A stretch of 36,101 bases of DNA, taken from NCBI GenBank assembly GCA_002868945.1, contig PKTX01000055.1, forward strand, positions 1-36,101, written 5' to 3'. The notes below the pieces were generated by a model, which worked only from the letters and a program-made list of their open reading frames with translations, did no database searches and was not told the origin of the DNA. The DNA comes from Desulfobulbaceae bacterium (lineage in GTDB: Bacteria > Desulfobacterota > Desulfobulbia > Desulfobulbales > SURF-16). This document shows positions 18,029-26,141 of this stretch, piece after piece. Each line of letters starts with the position of its first letter. Position 1 is the stretch's first letter. The position numbers were made by a program, and so were the translations under genes.

Positions 18029-18054
18029 GCCCTGTTCCACCATGTGGACAGGGC
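18029..18054. other. Second hairpin before hyfB
   Basis: GCCCTGT (18029-18035) pairs with ACAGGGC (18048-18054) and inner CCAC with GTGG over a CAT loop, leaving one bulged T. No T-run follows. With the hairpin at 17959 it forms a structured leader ahead of the Ehr genes. No -24/-12 or clear -35/-10 promoter is visible in the gap. Confidence 0.45.
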
Positions 18055-18151
18055 GGCGGCAAGAGGTGCGCCATGGTCGGCCTGCATGAGAAAAAAACGC
18101 CCCGGCGCCAGGATCGGGGCGACAGCCTATAACAATGTGGAGGAAGGAGAG

Positions 18152-20110
18152 ATGGACACCCTGTTTGTGTCGTTTGTGGTAATTCTGGCGGGAGGAGTGA
18201 TGGCACTCCTGCTGGCCCGCCGGTTTAACCTGATGAAGCTGGTAACGGTTGCCGTTATGTCGTGTGGTTGCGGGATAGGCCTGGTAAAGAGCCTCTCCTT
18301 GCTCCTGAGTCAGGCGCCCACCGCAGAAAAGAGCTGGGCCTGGCTCCATTTTTTTGAGCTCACCTTTAAGGTGGACAGTATAGCCCTCTTTTTTCTGATC
18401 CCTCTGTTTGCCGTGCCGCCCCTGGCGCTGTTCTACAGCCTGCAGTACATGGCGGATCAGCAAAAGAGGGTGCGGGTGGCGGTTAACTACTTCTTCTTTG
18501 CGATACTGGTGGCCTCCATGGCCCTGGTGGTCATGGCGGCCAATATGATTACCTTTGCCCTGGCCTGGGAGATCATGTCTCTCTCCTCCTTTTTTCTGGT
18601 GGTCTTTGACTATCAGGTCAAGGCCAACCGCCAGGCCGGCTATCTCTACTTCATCTTTGCCCAGGCCGGCGCCATGTTTCTCTTTGCCGCTTTTGCCCTG
18701 CTTTACAGCCACACGGCAAGCTTTGATTTTGCCGCCTTCGCTTCGGTCCCGGAAAAGGCCAAACTGCTCATCTTCCTGATCGCCTTTATCGGTTTCGGCT
18801 CCAAGGCGGGTATTTTCCCCCTGCATATCTGGTTGCCCAAGGCCCATCCGGCCGCCCCCAGTCATATTTCGGCCATCATGTCCGGTGTGATGATCAAGAT
18901 GGGTATCTATGGAATTTTCCGTATCTATCTACTGCTGGACGCCGCCACCCCCATTATCGGTCAGGTGGTCCTGGTTACCGGTATGATCACCGGCGTCCTC
19001 GGCGTGGTCTACGCCCTGGCCAAGCAGGATATCAAACAGCTCCTGGCTTACAGTAGTGTGGAAAATATCGGCATTATTCTCATTGGTCTGGGTATCGGCA
19101 TGGTGGGTGTCTCGGAGCAGAATCAGGCCATGGCCTTTTTCGGTTTTGCCGGGGCCATGCTGCACCTCTTCAACCACTCCATCTTCAAGTCCCTGCTCTT
19201 TATGGGGGCCGGCGCCGTTCTGCACCAGGCCAAGACGAAGAATATCGACCAGCTCGGCGGTCTGATGAAACGGATGCCCATTACCGGTCGCACCTTTCTG
19301 GCCGGTTCCGTGGCTATTTCCGGCCTGCCGCCCTTCTGCGGTTTTATCGGTGAATTCCTCATCTATTACGGGGCCTTTCATGGCATCAACAACCAGCGTT
19401 TCTCCTTTATCCTGGCCATCCTTGCCATTGTCTCCCTGGCTGTCATCGGCGGCCTGGCCACGGCCTGTTTTACCAAGGTGGTGGGCCTGGCCTTCCTGGG
19501 TGAACCGCGCACCGAACAGGCTGCCCGGGCCACCGAAGCGGCCTGGGGCATGGGCCTGGTGATGATCGTCATGGCCGCGGCCTGCCTGGTGATGGGGGTG
19601 GTGCCGGAGCCCTTTATCCGCCTGGCCTTTGCCGGGATCAGGGATGTCGGCTTTACGGCCGGCTATGACACGCAGGCCTTTTTGGCTGTGGTCCGCCAGC
19701 TCTCCCAGGCCATTCTCATTTTCCTGGCCCTTCTGGCGCTGGTCAGCCTGCTGCGCAAGGTGCTTTACCGCGGCAAGGAGATCGGCAGTGGCTCCACCTG
19801 GGGCTGCGGCTTTACCCAACCCACGGTGCGCATGCAGTACACAGGCACATCATATGCCGCTGAGATTATAGATTTTTATCGGCCATTTGTGCCGGTCAGA
19901 CGCCTCTACAGCGGCATCAGCCGGATCTTTCCCGGCAAGACCACCTGGGAGACCGGTGTCGACGATGTGGCGGAGATCAACTACATGCAGCGGCTGATCA
20001 AGCCGCTCCTGCAGTTCTTAAACAGTCTGCGCTGGATTCAGCACGGCAACATTCAGCTCTATATCGCCTATATCATTGTCGCCATTATCGTCCTGCTCCT
20101 CTTTTTGTAG
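18152..20110 (+). CDS. hyfB: Hyf/Ehr-type complex antiporter-like subunit (HyfB/NuoL-like)
   Basis: 652 aa from ATG 18152, chosen over an upstream in-frame start because AAGGAG precedes it. About 14-16 membrane helices. The proton-channel module is typical of NuoL/M/N: E140 in AWEIMSL (TM5), K218 in GSKAGIFPLHIWLP (TM7), then K230 and K249. A long C-terminal extension follows helix 14 (TWGCGFTQPTVRMQYTGTSY), a feature of HyfB/HycC-type subunits, and ends with one more helix. It moves ions across the inner membrane as part of the complex encoded by the next five genes. It is the first gene of the hyfB-C-E-F-G-I-like run. Confidence 0.88.
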   Translation: MDTLFVSFVVILAGGVMALLLARRFNLMKLVTVAVMSCGCGIGLVKSLSLLLSQAPTAEKSWAWLHFFELTFKVDSIALFFLIPLFAVPPLALFYSLQYMADQQKRVRVAVNYFFFAILVASMALVVMAANMITFALAWEIMSLSSFFLVVFDYQVKANRQAGYLYFIFAQAGAMFLFAAFALLYSHTASFDFAAFASVPEKAKLLIFLIAFIGFGSKAGIFPLHIWLPKAHPAAPSHISAIMSGVMIKMGIYGIFRIYLLLDAATPIIGQVVLVTGMITGVLGVVYALAKQDIKQLLAYSSVENIGIILIGLGIGMVGVSEQNQAMAFFGFAGAMLHLFNHSIFKSLLFMGAGAVLHQAKTKNIDQLGGLMKRMPITGRTFLAGSVAISGLPPFCGFIGEFLIYYGAFHGINNQRFSFILAILAIVSLAVIGGLATACFTKVVGLAFLGEPRTEQAARATEAAWGMGLVMIVMAAACLVMGVVPEPFIRLAFAGIRDVGFTAGYDTQAFLAVVRQLSQAILIFLALLALVSLLRKVLYRGKEIGSGSTWGCGFTQPTVRMQYTGTSYAAEIIDFYRPFVPVRRLYSGISRIFPGKTTWETGVDDVAEINYMQRLIKPLLQFLNSLRWIQHGNIQLYIAYIIVAIIVLLLFL

Positions 20111-20197
20111 GGCGCAGAGGTTACGTCACCCATTGTCATTGCCGCCGCCGGGTCCTGGGCCCGGTTGGGCGGCAGCAACATAAACTCGAGGTCTGAG

Positions 20198-21115
20198 ATG
20201 GAATCCATACTCTCATTGTGCTTTGCAATTCTGATCGCCCCCCTTCTGCCCGCCGTTATTCAGAAGGTAAAGGCCTTTTTTGCCGGGAAACAGGGGCCGC
20301 CCCTGCTGATAAACTACTACACCATGATCAAGCTCTTCCGGAAGGGCTCGGTCTACAGTACCAGTACAAGCTTTGTCTTTCGAATGGGACCGGTGGTCGG
20401 CTGCGTCACCAGCCTTATGATGCTGCTCTTTTTTCCCCTGGCCGGCATCAAGCCGCTTTTCTCCTTTCACGGTGATGTGCTCATCCTCTTCTATCTCATG
20501 GGGCTCGGCCGCTTTTTCACCATTCTGGCGGCCTTGGACACGGCCTCGCCCTTTGAGGGCATGGGGGCGGCCCGCGAGGCCTTTTTCTCCACCCTGGCCG
20601 AGGCCACTGTCTTCGGTATTCTCATTCTCTTTTTCCGCATCACCGGCAGCCTCAGCTTTGCGGAATTTTTCTCGGGCAGGCATGTCATCTCTCTGAGCAG
20701 CGAGCATGGCGCCCTCCTTCTTCTGGTTATTGTCGCCCTCTACATCGTCATGCTCACGGAAAACTCCCGGGTGCCGGTGGATGATCCCGCCACCCATCTT
20801 GAGCTGACCATGATCCACGAGGTGATGATTCTGGACCACAGCGGCCCGGATCTGGCTCTCATCGAGCTGGGGGCCTGGTTCAAGCTCCTCTTTTATTCGG
20901 CCTTTCTCTCCATGCTCATTGAGCCCTTTCACCTGGAGAGCGCCCTGCTCAACAGCCTGCTCTTTTATGCCGTGGTCTGTTTTATCTACATCACCATCGG
21001 CATGGTGGAGTCCATTACCGCCAGATATAAGATGAACATGGTACCCAAGTTCGTCCTGACACCCTTTGCTCTGGTCTTTTTTGTCACCATTCTCACCATG
21101 GAGCTGGTCAAATGA
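20198..21115 (+). CDS. hyfC: Hyf/Ehr-type complex subunit HyfC (NuoH-like)
   Basis: 305 aa from ATG 20198, supported by GAGG, although the frame is open to 20165. Eight predicted membrane helices. The NuoH signature regions are present: LDTASPFEGMGAAREAFFS and the loop ENSRVPVDDPATHLELTM with EVMILDHSG, which contact the peripheral arm and couple redox chemistry to ion movement. It overlaps hyfE by 4 nt (ATGA). In complex I this subunit forms the quinone chamber floor. In group-4 hydrogenases the equivalent subunit has the coupling role without quinone. Confidence 0.9.
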   Translation: MESILSLCFAILIAPLLPAVIQKVKAFFAGKQGPPLLINYYTMIKLFRKGSVYSTSTSFVFRMGPVVGCVTSLMMLLFFPLAGIKPLFSFHGDVLILFYLMGLGRFFTILAALDTASPFEGMGAAREAFFSTLAEATVFGILILFFRITGSLSFAEFFSGRHVISLSSEHGALLLLVIVALYIVMLTENSRVPVDDPATHLELTMIHEVMILDHSGPDLALIELGAWFKLLFYSAFLSMLIEPFHLESALLNSLLFYAVVCFIYITIGMVESITARYKMNMVPKFVLTPFALVFFVTILTMELVK

Positions 21116-21765
21116 TTGTTCTTTCTGATTTTTTGCTCTCTCTGACCCTGTTGTCGGTCCTTCTTTCCCTGGCCTCCAATCGGCTCATGGCCCTGGTCAA
21201 GATCATGGCCTTTCAGGGGATTGTCGTCTCGCTTATTCCTCTGGTGCTGGAGCAGCATCAGGACCTGGCCATGGGCTCCATTCTCATGCTGCAGGTCATG
21301 ATTCTTATCAAGGGCTTCCTGATCCCCGGCTTTATTTACATGGCCCTGACAAAGATCAAGATCAAGCGCGAGATCGAACCCATCATCGGTTATCACGCCT
21401 CGGTGTTTGCCGGTCTCTTCTTCATCCTGCTCTCCGCCTTTATTACGGATCGGCTTGATATCAGCCTGCCAGGCGGCCAGGTTCTGTTGATGATCACCGC
21501 CATCACCACCCTGGCGGCAGGGCTTTTTCTGCTCATGAGCCGCCGCAAGGCCATTACCCAGGTCATCGGTTACCTGATGATGGAAAACGGCATTTATCTG
21601 TTCGGCACGGCCCTGGCCAAGGAGACCCATACCCAATATCTGGTGGAGTTCGGCGTCCTGCTCGATCTCCTGGTGGGCATCATGGTCATGGGCATCGTCC
21701 TTCACAACATCAACAGCACCTTTGATGATGTGGATACCGCCCTGCTCGGCCAGTTAAAGGATTGA
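21112..21765 (+). CDS. hyfE: Hyf/Ehr-type complex subunit HyfE (NuoK-like)
   Basis: 217 aa, about six membrane helices. The C-terminal half carries a NuoK-like helix with a buried glutamate in LMMENGIYLFGTAL, the expected acidic residue of the NuoK lateral channel. The N-terminal half is extra, as in HyfE. It starts inside the hyfC stop codon, implying translational coupling. A hyfD-like gene, found between hyfC and hyfE in E. coli hyf, is absent here. A 108-nt gap with weak hairpins (about 21830 ATGGA/TCCAT) separates it from hyfF. Confidence 0.88.
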   Translation: MIVLSDFLLSLTLLSVLLSLASNRLMALVKIMAFQGIVVSLIPLVLEQHQDLAMGSILMLQVMILIKGFLIPGFIYMALTKIKIKREIEPIIGYHASVFAGLFFILLSAFITDRLDISLPGGQVLLMITAITTLAAGLFLLMSRRKAITQVIGYLMMENGIYLFGTALAKETHTQYLVEFGVLLDLLVGIMVMGIVLHNINSTFDDVDTALLGQLKD

Positions 21766-21873
21766 TGGCGCCGCCAAAAGTCGCCAACGGCCTTGTTGCG
21801 ACAATTTGTGCGTAGCCATCATTGAAATGGATTTTTTTACGATTCCATCAACCTTAAGGTAAGGATATATAAA

Positions 21874-23301
21874 ATGTTAGAGTTCACCTGCCTCATCCCA
21901 CTGTTTACCGGGATTATCGCCATGTTTATGCCGGCCAGGCTGGGTCGGATAATCCTGCTGGTAACGGCTGTTCTCCACCTGCAGCTCACTGTCTTGGGCT
22001 GGTTCGGCAAGGTCACCCCGTCTTTGCCCGGCTATTTTGCGGCGCCGCCGGACGGCCTGCTGGTGCTGCTTGTCACCTCCTTTATCTTTCTGTTTATCTC
22101 CGTCTATGCCGTCTTTTATATGCGGGAGACGGAGATGGCCAGTGAGCCGCACTATATCGGCGCCACCCTCTTCTTTCTGGCCTCCATGTCCATGGTGGCC
22201 CTGGCCGATCACCTGGTGGTCCTGTGGATCGCCATTGAGGCCACCACCCTGATGAGCGCGCCGCTTATCTTCCTGACCCGTTCCAAGTCAGCCCTGGAGG
22301 CCACCTGGAAATATGTGCTCATCTGTTCGGTGGGTATTGCCCTGGCCCTGCTCGGCTGTTTTTTCATTGTCATGGCCATGGCCAGCAATCATCTGGATGT
22401 GGGCATCACCTTCTCCTCCCTGGGCCAGGTGGCCGAGCAGCTTGACCCGGTCTGGCTCAAGGCCGGCTTTATCTTTCTTGTCATCGGCTATGGCACCAAA
22501 ATGGGCCTGGCCCCCATGCATACCTGGCTGCCGGACGCCCACAGCGAGGCGCCGAGCCCGGCCTCGGCCCTGCTGTCCGGGGCGCTGCTCAACTGCGCCT
22601 TTCTGGGAATCTATCGCAGCCATCAACTGCTCTACCAGGCCGGTCTGGGCGACTTTTCCAGCCGGATCCTCATCGGCTTTGGGCTGCTTTCCATGCTTGT
22701 CGCGGCAATCTTCATGTATAACCAGACCGGTTATAAGCGGCTGCTGGCCTACTCCAGTATCGAGAATATGGGTGTTATCGCCTTTGGGATCGGCATCGGC
22801 GGCCTGGCCACCTATGGTGCCATGCTGCACCTGATCCACCACTCGCTGATCAAGTCGGCCCTCTTTCTCTCCTCGGGGAATATCCTGCTGGGCTACGGCA
22901 GTAAATTGATCAACAAAACCGGCAACATGGCCAAGCTCTTGCCCAAGACATTCGCCCTCTTCATGGCCGGTTTTGCCGGTATCTCCGGCTTCCCGCCCTT
23001 TGGCATCTTTGTCAGTGAGCTGCTTATTATCATCGGCGCCTTTCAGCAGGGCAATACCATCAGCGTCACCATCTTTATCTTTGCCCTGATTCTGGTCTTT
23101 GCCGGGGCCGCGCGTCTGGTGATGCGCATGTGTTTCGGCAGAAACGACGAAGAGATTCTGGTGCCGGAAAGCTATGGCCGGCTGCTGCCGCCTCTGGGGC
23201 TTTTGCTCTCTTCAGTGCTTCTCTGTGTCTGGTTGCCTGACACTCTCTATGAAAAAATTCTTTCGGCCATTGCCACTATCGGAGGTGGGATACATGGATA
23301 A
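21874..23301 (+). CDS. hyfF: Hyf/Ehr-type complex antiporter-like subunit HyfF (NuoN/M-like)
   Basis: 475 aa, about 14 membrane helices. The channel residues are visible: E122 in WIAIEATTL (TM5), K209 in GTKMGLAPMHTWLPDAHSEAPSP (TM7/8). It has no C-terminal extension, unlike hyfB. AAGGTAAGG lies before the start. The stop overlaps hyfG by 8 nt. Together hyfB and hyfF give two ion-pumping units. Confidence 0.9.
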   Translation: MLEFTCLIPLFTGIIAMFMPARLGRIILLVTAVLHLQLTVLGWFGKVTPSLPGYFAAPPDGLLVLLVTSFIFLFISVYAVFYMRETEMASEPHYIGATLFFLASMSMVALADHLVVLWIAIEATTLMSAPLIFLTRSKSALEATWKYVLICSVGIALALLGCFFIVMAMASNHLDVGITFSSLGQVAEQLDPVWLKAGFIFLVIGYGTKMGLAPMHTWLPDAHSEAPSPASALLSGALLNCAFLGIYRSHQLLYQAGLGDFSSRILIGFGLLSMLVAAIFMYNQTGYKRLLAYSSIENMGVIAFGIGIGGLATYGAMLHLIHHSLIKSALFLSSGNILLGYGSKLINKTGNMAKLLPKTFALFMAGFAGISGFPPFGIFVSELLIIIGAFQQGNTISVTIFIFALILVFAGAARLVMRMCFGRNDEEILVPESYGRLLPPLGLLLSSVLLCVWLPDTLYEKILSAIATIGGGIHG

Positions 23302-24799
23302 GCTGCTTCATATACGTAACGGCGAAAAGGTCAACCGGGCCGAGATCCCCTGCCTGCCCTTCAGCCAATTCCGTCAAACCCTGCTCGATTTTGCCGAGGA
23401 GGGCGGTCAGGTTGTCCAGTTCTTTGCTTACCAGGAGAGCGACGCCGTCAAGCTGCTGGCCGTGCTGCGCAGCGACAGGCTCTTTGTCACGGGCTGCGAG
23501 GCGCCGCAGAGCTTTGACTCCCTCACGGCGGTCAGTGAAAAATTTCATATGTTCGAGCGGGAAATAGGCGAGCAATACGGCCTCAAGGCCGAGGGCCATC
23601 CCTGGCTGAAGATGGTGCGCTATCACAAGAATTACAGCGGGACGGCCGATGTCTTCGGCAATGACTATAGTCAGGATATCCCCGGCAACTATCCCTACTT
23701 CACGGTGGAGGGTGAAACGGTCCACGAGGTGGCGGTGGGACCTGTCCATGCCGGTATCATCGAACCGGGCCATTTCCGTTTTCAGTGCTGCGGCGAACGG
23801 GTTTTTCACCTGGAGATCCAGCTCGGCTACCAGCATCGCGGCGTGGAAAAATTGTTGCAATCCGTCCCCCTGAAGCGTCTGCCCATCATTGCCGAGACCA
23901 TTGCCGGTGACACCACCATCGGCCACGGCCTCTGCCAGGCCCAGGCCTTGGAGGCCCTGGCTGACCTGCAGGTGGACGACGGCGCCAGGGTGGTGCGCAC
24001 CATTGCCCTGGAGCTGGAAAGGATCGCCAACCATATCGGTGATCTCGGCGCCCTGAGCCTGGATGTGGCCTTTAATCCGCCGGCCGCCTATTTCGGCCGG
24101 ATCAGGGGGGAATATCTCAATCTCAGCCAGATTCTGGGCGGCAGCCGTTTCGGCCGCGGCCTGGTGAGGCCGGGAGGGGTCACCCATGTCATGGGCGAGG
24201 AGCAACGGCGGTTGCTCAGTGACAAGCTGGCGGAATTGACGCCGGAGGTGGAGCACGTCAACGAGCTTATCTTCGGTTCTCCCAGTGTCCAGGCCCGTTT
24301 TGACAACACCGGCACGGTACGTCGGCAAGATGCCGAAAAGATCGGCCTGGTGGGCTATGCCGGCCGGGCCAGCGGTCTTGCCTATGACGCCCGGGTCAGC
24401 TTTCCCAGCGAGTGCTATGCCGAACTGCCGGCCAACCGTAATCTAAAGACCGAAGGCGACGTCTGTTCCCGGGCCACGGTGCGCCGGGAGGAGATCATGC
24501 ACTCCACCGGCTTGATCAATCTGCTGCTGGCCCGCAGCCAAGAGGCCAAGAGCTATACGCCGGAGGAGCTCAACCTGGCGCCGCAATCGCTGGTGGTCAC
24601 CCTTAATGAGGGCTGGCGCGGCGAGGTATCGCACTGCATCCTCACCGATGACCAGGGCAAGATTATGCGCTACAAGGTCAAGGATCCCTCCTTCCACAAC
24701 TGGACAGGTCTGGCCCTGGCCCTGCGTGATGAGGGAATCTCCGATTTCCCTCTCTGCAATAAGAGCTTCAATCTCTCCTATTGCGGATTTGACCTATAA
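23294..24799 (+). CDS. hyfG: Hyf/Ehr large subunit (NuoC-NuoD fusion) lacking [NiFe] ligands
   Basis: 501 aa from ATG 23294 (GGAGGT upstream, 8-nt overlap with hyfF). A NuoC-like 30-kDa domain (about 1-125) is fused to a NuoD/hydrogenase large-subunit domain (about 140-501, with VGPVHAGIIEPGHFRF and LEIQLGYQHRGVEKLL). Group-4 hydrogenases have CxxC in an ERxCGIC motif and a C-terminal CxxC. Here the first site reads ETIAGDTTIGH, with A204 and T207 in the cysteine positions. The C-terminus reads NLSYCGFDL, with S495 and G498 in them, and only stray cysteines at 488 and 497. Hydrogenase activity is therefore not expected. This is the hallmark of Ehr (hydrogenase-related) complexes, whose substrate is unknown. 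Confidence 0.88.
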   Translation: MDKLLHIRNGEKVNRAEIPCLPFSQFRQTLLDFAEEGGQVVQFFAYQESDAVKLLAVLRSDRLFVTGCEAPQSFDSLTAVSEKFHMFEREIGEQYGLKAEGHPWLKMVRYHKNYSGTADVFGNDYSQDIPGNYPYFTVEGETVHEVAVGPVHAGIIEPGHFRFQCCGERVFHLEIQLGYQHRGVEKLLQSVPLKRLPIIAETIAGDTTIGHGLCQAQALEALADLQVDDGARVVRTIALELERIANHIGDLGALSLDVAFNPPAAYFGRIRGEYLNLSQILGGSRFGRGLVRPGGVTHVMGEEQRRLLSDKLAELTPEVEHVNELIFGSPSVQARFDNTGTVRRQDAEKIGLVGYAGRASGLAYDARVSFPSECYAELPANRNLKTEGDVCSRATVRREEIMHSTGLINLLLARSQEAKSYTPEELNLAPQSLVVTLNEGWRGEVSHCILTDDQGKIMRYKVKDPSFHNWTGLALALRDEGISDFPLCNKSFNLSYCGFDL

Positions 24800-24839
24800 A
24801 ATTCCCACCTCTTCCAGGTGAAAGATAGAAGGTGTTATC

Positions 24840-25583
24840 ATGTTAAAAGTATTGAAAAACAGGTTGGAGCAGGGGCATCGCACCTCGCGATATCCCAAGG
24901 AGCAGATTCATCTCTACAAGAGATTCCGCGGCCTGCCCAAGGTCAACAGCAGCTGCCGGGCCGAGCTGGTGCAGCAGTGCGCCGCCGCCTGCCCGCAGGA
25001 TGCCATCATGGCGGATGCCTGCCGGATCGATCTGGGCCGCTGCGTGTTCTGCGGCCTCTGTGAGACCCTGTCCGCCGGCGAATTTGTCACCTTCAGCCAG
25101 AATTTCGAGATGGGGACGGCGCAGCGCAATGATCTTTTTACCAGTGGTGATCTGCCTGCCCTGGCCGACCACGCCCAAAAGCACTTCAAGAAACTCTTTG
25201 GTCGCTCCCTGCAGTTACGCCAGATTTCAGCCGCCGGTTGCAATGCCTGTGAGGCGGATACCAATGTGCTCAACACGCCCTTTTTTGATCTGTCGCGTTT
25301 CGGTATCCAGTTCGTGGCCTCGCCGCGCCATGCCGACGGCATCCATGTGACCGGACCGATTTCCGAAAATATGCGGGCCGCCACCCTGGAAACCTTTGCA
25401 GCGGTGCCCAGCCCCAAGGTGGTTATTGCCAGCGGCGCCTGCGCCATCTCGGGCGGTCCCTTTCACGGCAGTGAGGATATTGTCGGCGATCTCAACAGTA
25501 TCATTCCGGTGGATCTCTACATCCCCGGCTGCCCGCCGCACCCCCTCACCACCCTGCATGCCCTGCTCAACTATTTCAAGTAA
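24840..25583 (+). CDS. hyfI: Hyf/Ehr small subunit (NuoB-like) with ferredoxin-like N-terminus
   Basis: 247 aa. The C-terminal half is NuoB-like with all four cluster ligands: C134 and C137 (AAGCNACEAD), C201 (ASGACAISGG) and C231 (IPGCPPHPL), so the proximal [4Fe-4S] cluster should be present. The N-terminal 80 residues look like a ferredoxin. One complete half remains, C68, C71, C74 with C51-Pro, but the first CxxCxxC is replaced by scattered C39, C47, C61, so probably one cluster is left. HyfH-type and HyfI-type proteins thus seem merged. It is the electron-handling partner of the ligand-less large subunit. Confidence 0.87.
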   Translation: MLKVLKNRLEQGHRTSRYPKEQIHLYKRFRGLPKVNSSCRAELVQQCAAACPQDAIMADACRIDLGRCVFCGLCETLSAGEFVTFSQNFEMGTAQRNDLFTSGDLPALADHAQKHFKKLFGRSLQLRQISAAGCNACEADTNVLNTPFFDLSRFGIQFVASPRHADGIHVTGPISENMRAATLETFAAVPSPKVVIASGACAISGGPFHGSEDIVGDLNSIIPVDLYIPGCPPHPLTTLHALLNYFK

Positions 25584-25592
25584 GCCGTAACC

Positions 25593-26141
25593 ATGAGTTG
25601 TCTGGTGCAATGTCGGAAGGATCTGGGCCGCCTCCTCCATCTGGCCCGGCAGGTGGAGCTGCGGCCCGCGCCGCTGGTCAGCGAGCATGCCGTCATGGCG
25701 GAGATCGCGGCCTCCTTTGCCGGGAATGGTGGCAGCACTCTTCTCTATGTGGTGGGGGAGGATGGTGTTCTCAAGGGCGCTATCAGCCTGGCAGACATCC
25801 TGCGCTACCTCTTTTTCTATCAGCATGATCCCTACTCGCCGCCGGCAACCCTGCGGCAACTGGCCCGGACTGAAAGCGCTGCAGGCTTCATGCGCCGGGC
25901 CCTGAGCGTCAGGATGACCGAAGAGGTGGTGGATGTTCTTGAGAAAATGACGGCAGCAGCCCTTACTGAATGCGCGGTGGTGGATGACAACGACCGGCTC
26001 CTGGCCCGGCTGAGCATGACCGACCTGGTCCACTATTACCGGCAGGTGCAGAATCGGTGCAGCGATGCGCCCGAAGAGTGGTTGCCGCCGGGAGTCAGCG
26101 GCGCAGCTCCAACTGCACCGGACAGTGGTCGGAACCCATAA
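25593..26141 (+). CDS. CBS-domain-pair protein
   Basis: 182 aa, cytoplasmic. Two CBS motifs are visible, about 20-70 (HAVMAEIAASF...LLYVVGEDGVLKGAISLADIL) and about 105-150 (VVDVLEKMTAAALTECAVVDDNDRLLARLSMTDLV). Between them is a longer linker as in CBS pairs that bind adenine nucleotides. It starts 10 nt after the hyfI-like stop, so it is probably the last gene of the Ehr operon and may report energy charge to the complex or to the carbonic anhydrase system. Its 3' end overlaps the convergent nth-xth gene by 47 nt. The Shine-Dalgarno is weak. Confidence 0.75.
   Translation: MSCLVQCRKDLGRLLHLARQVELRPAPLVSEHAVMAEIAASFAGNGGSTLLYVVGEDGVLKGAISLADILRYLFFYQHDPYSPPATLRQLARTESAAGFMRRALSVRMTEEVVDVLEKMTAAALTECAVVDDNDRLLARLSMTDLVHYYRQVQNRCSDAPEEWLPPGVSGAAPTAPDSGRNP

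Noticed and set aside
18152-25583. Functional hydrogenase-4 or formate hydrogenlyase
   Set aside because: The large subunit lacks both [NiFe] CxxC motifs, and no maturation (hyp) gene or formate dehydrogenase is nearby.
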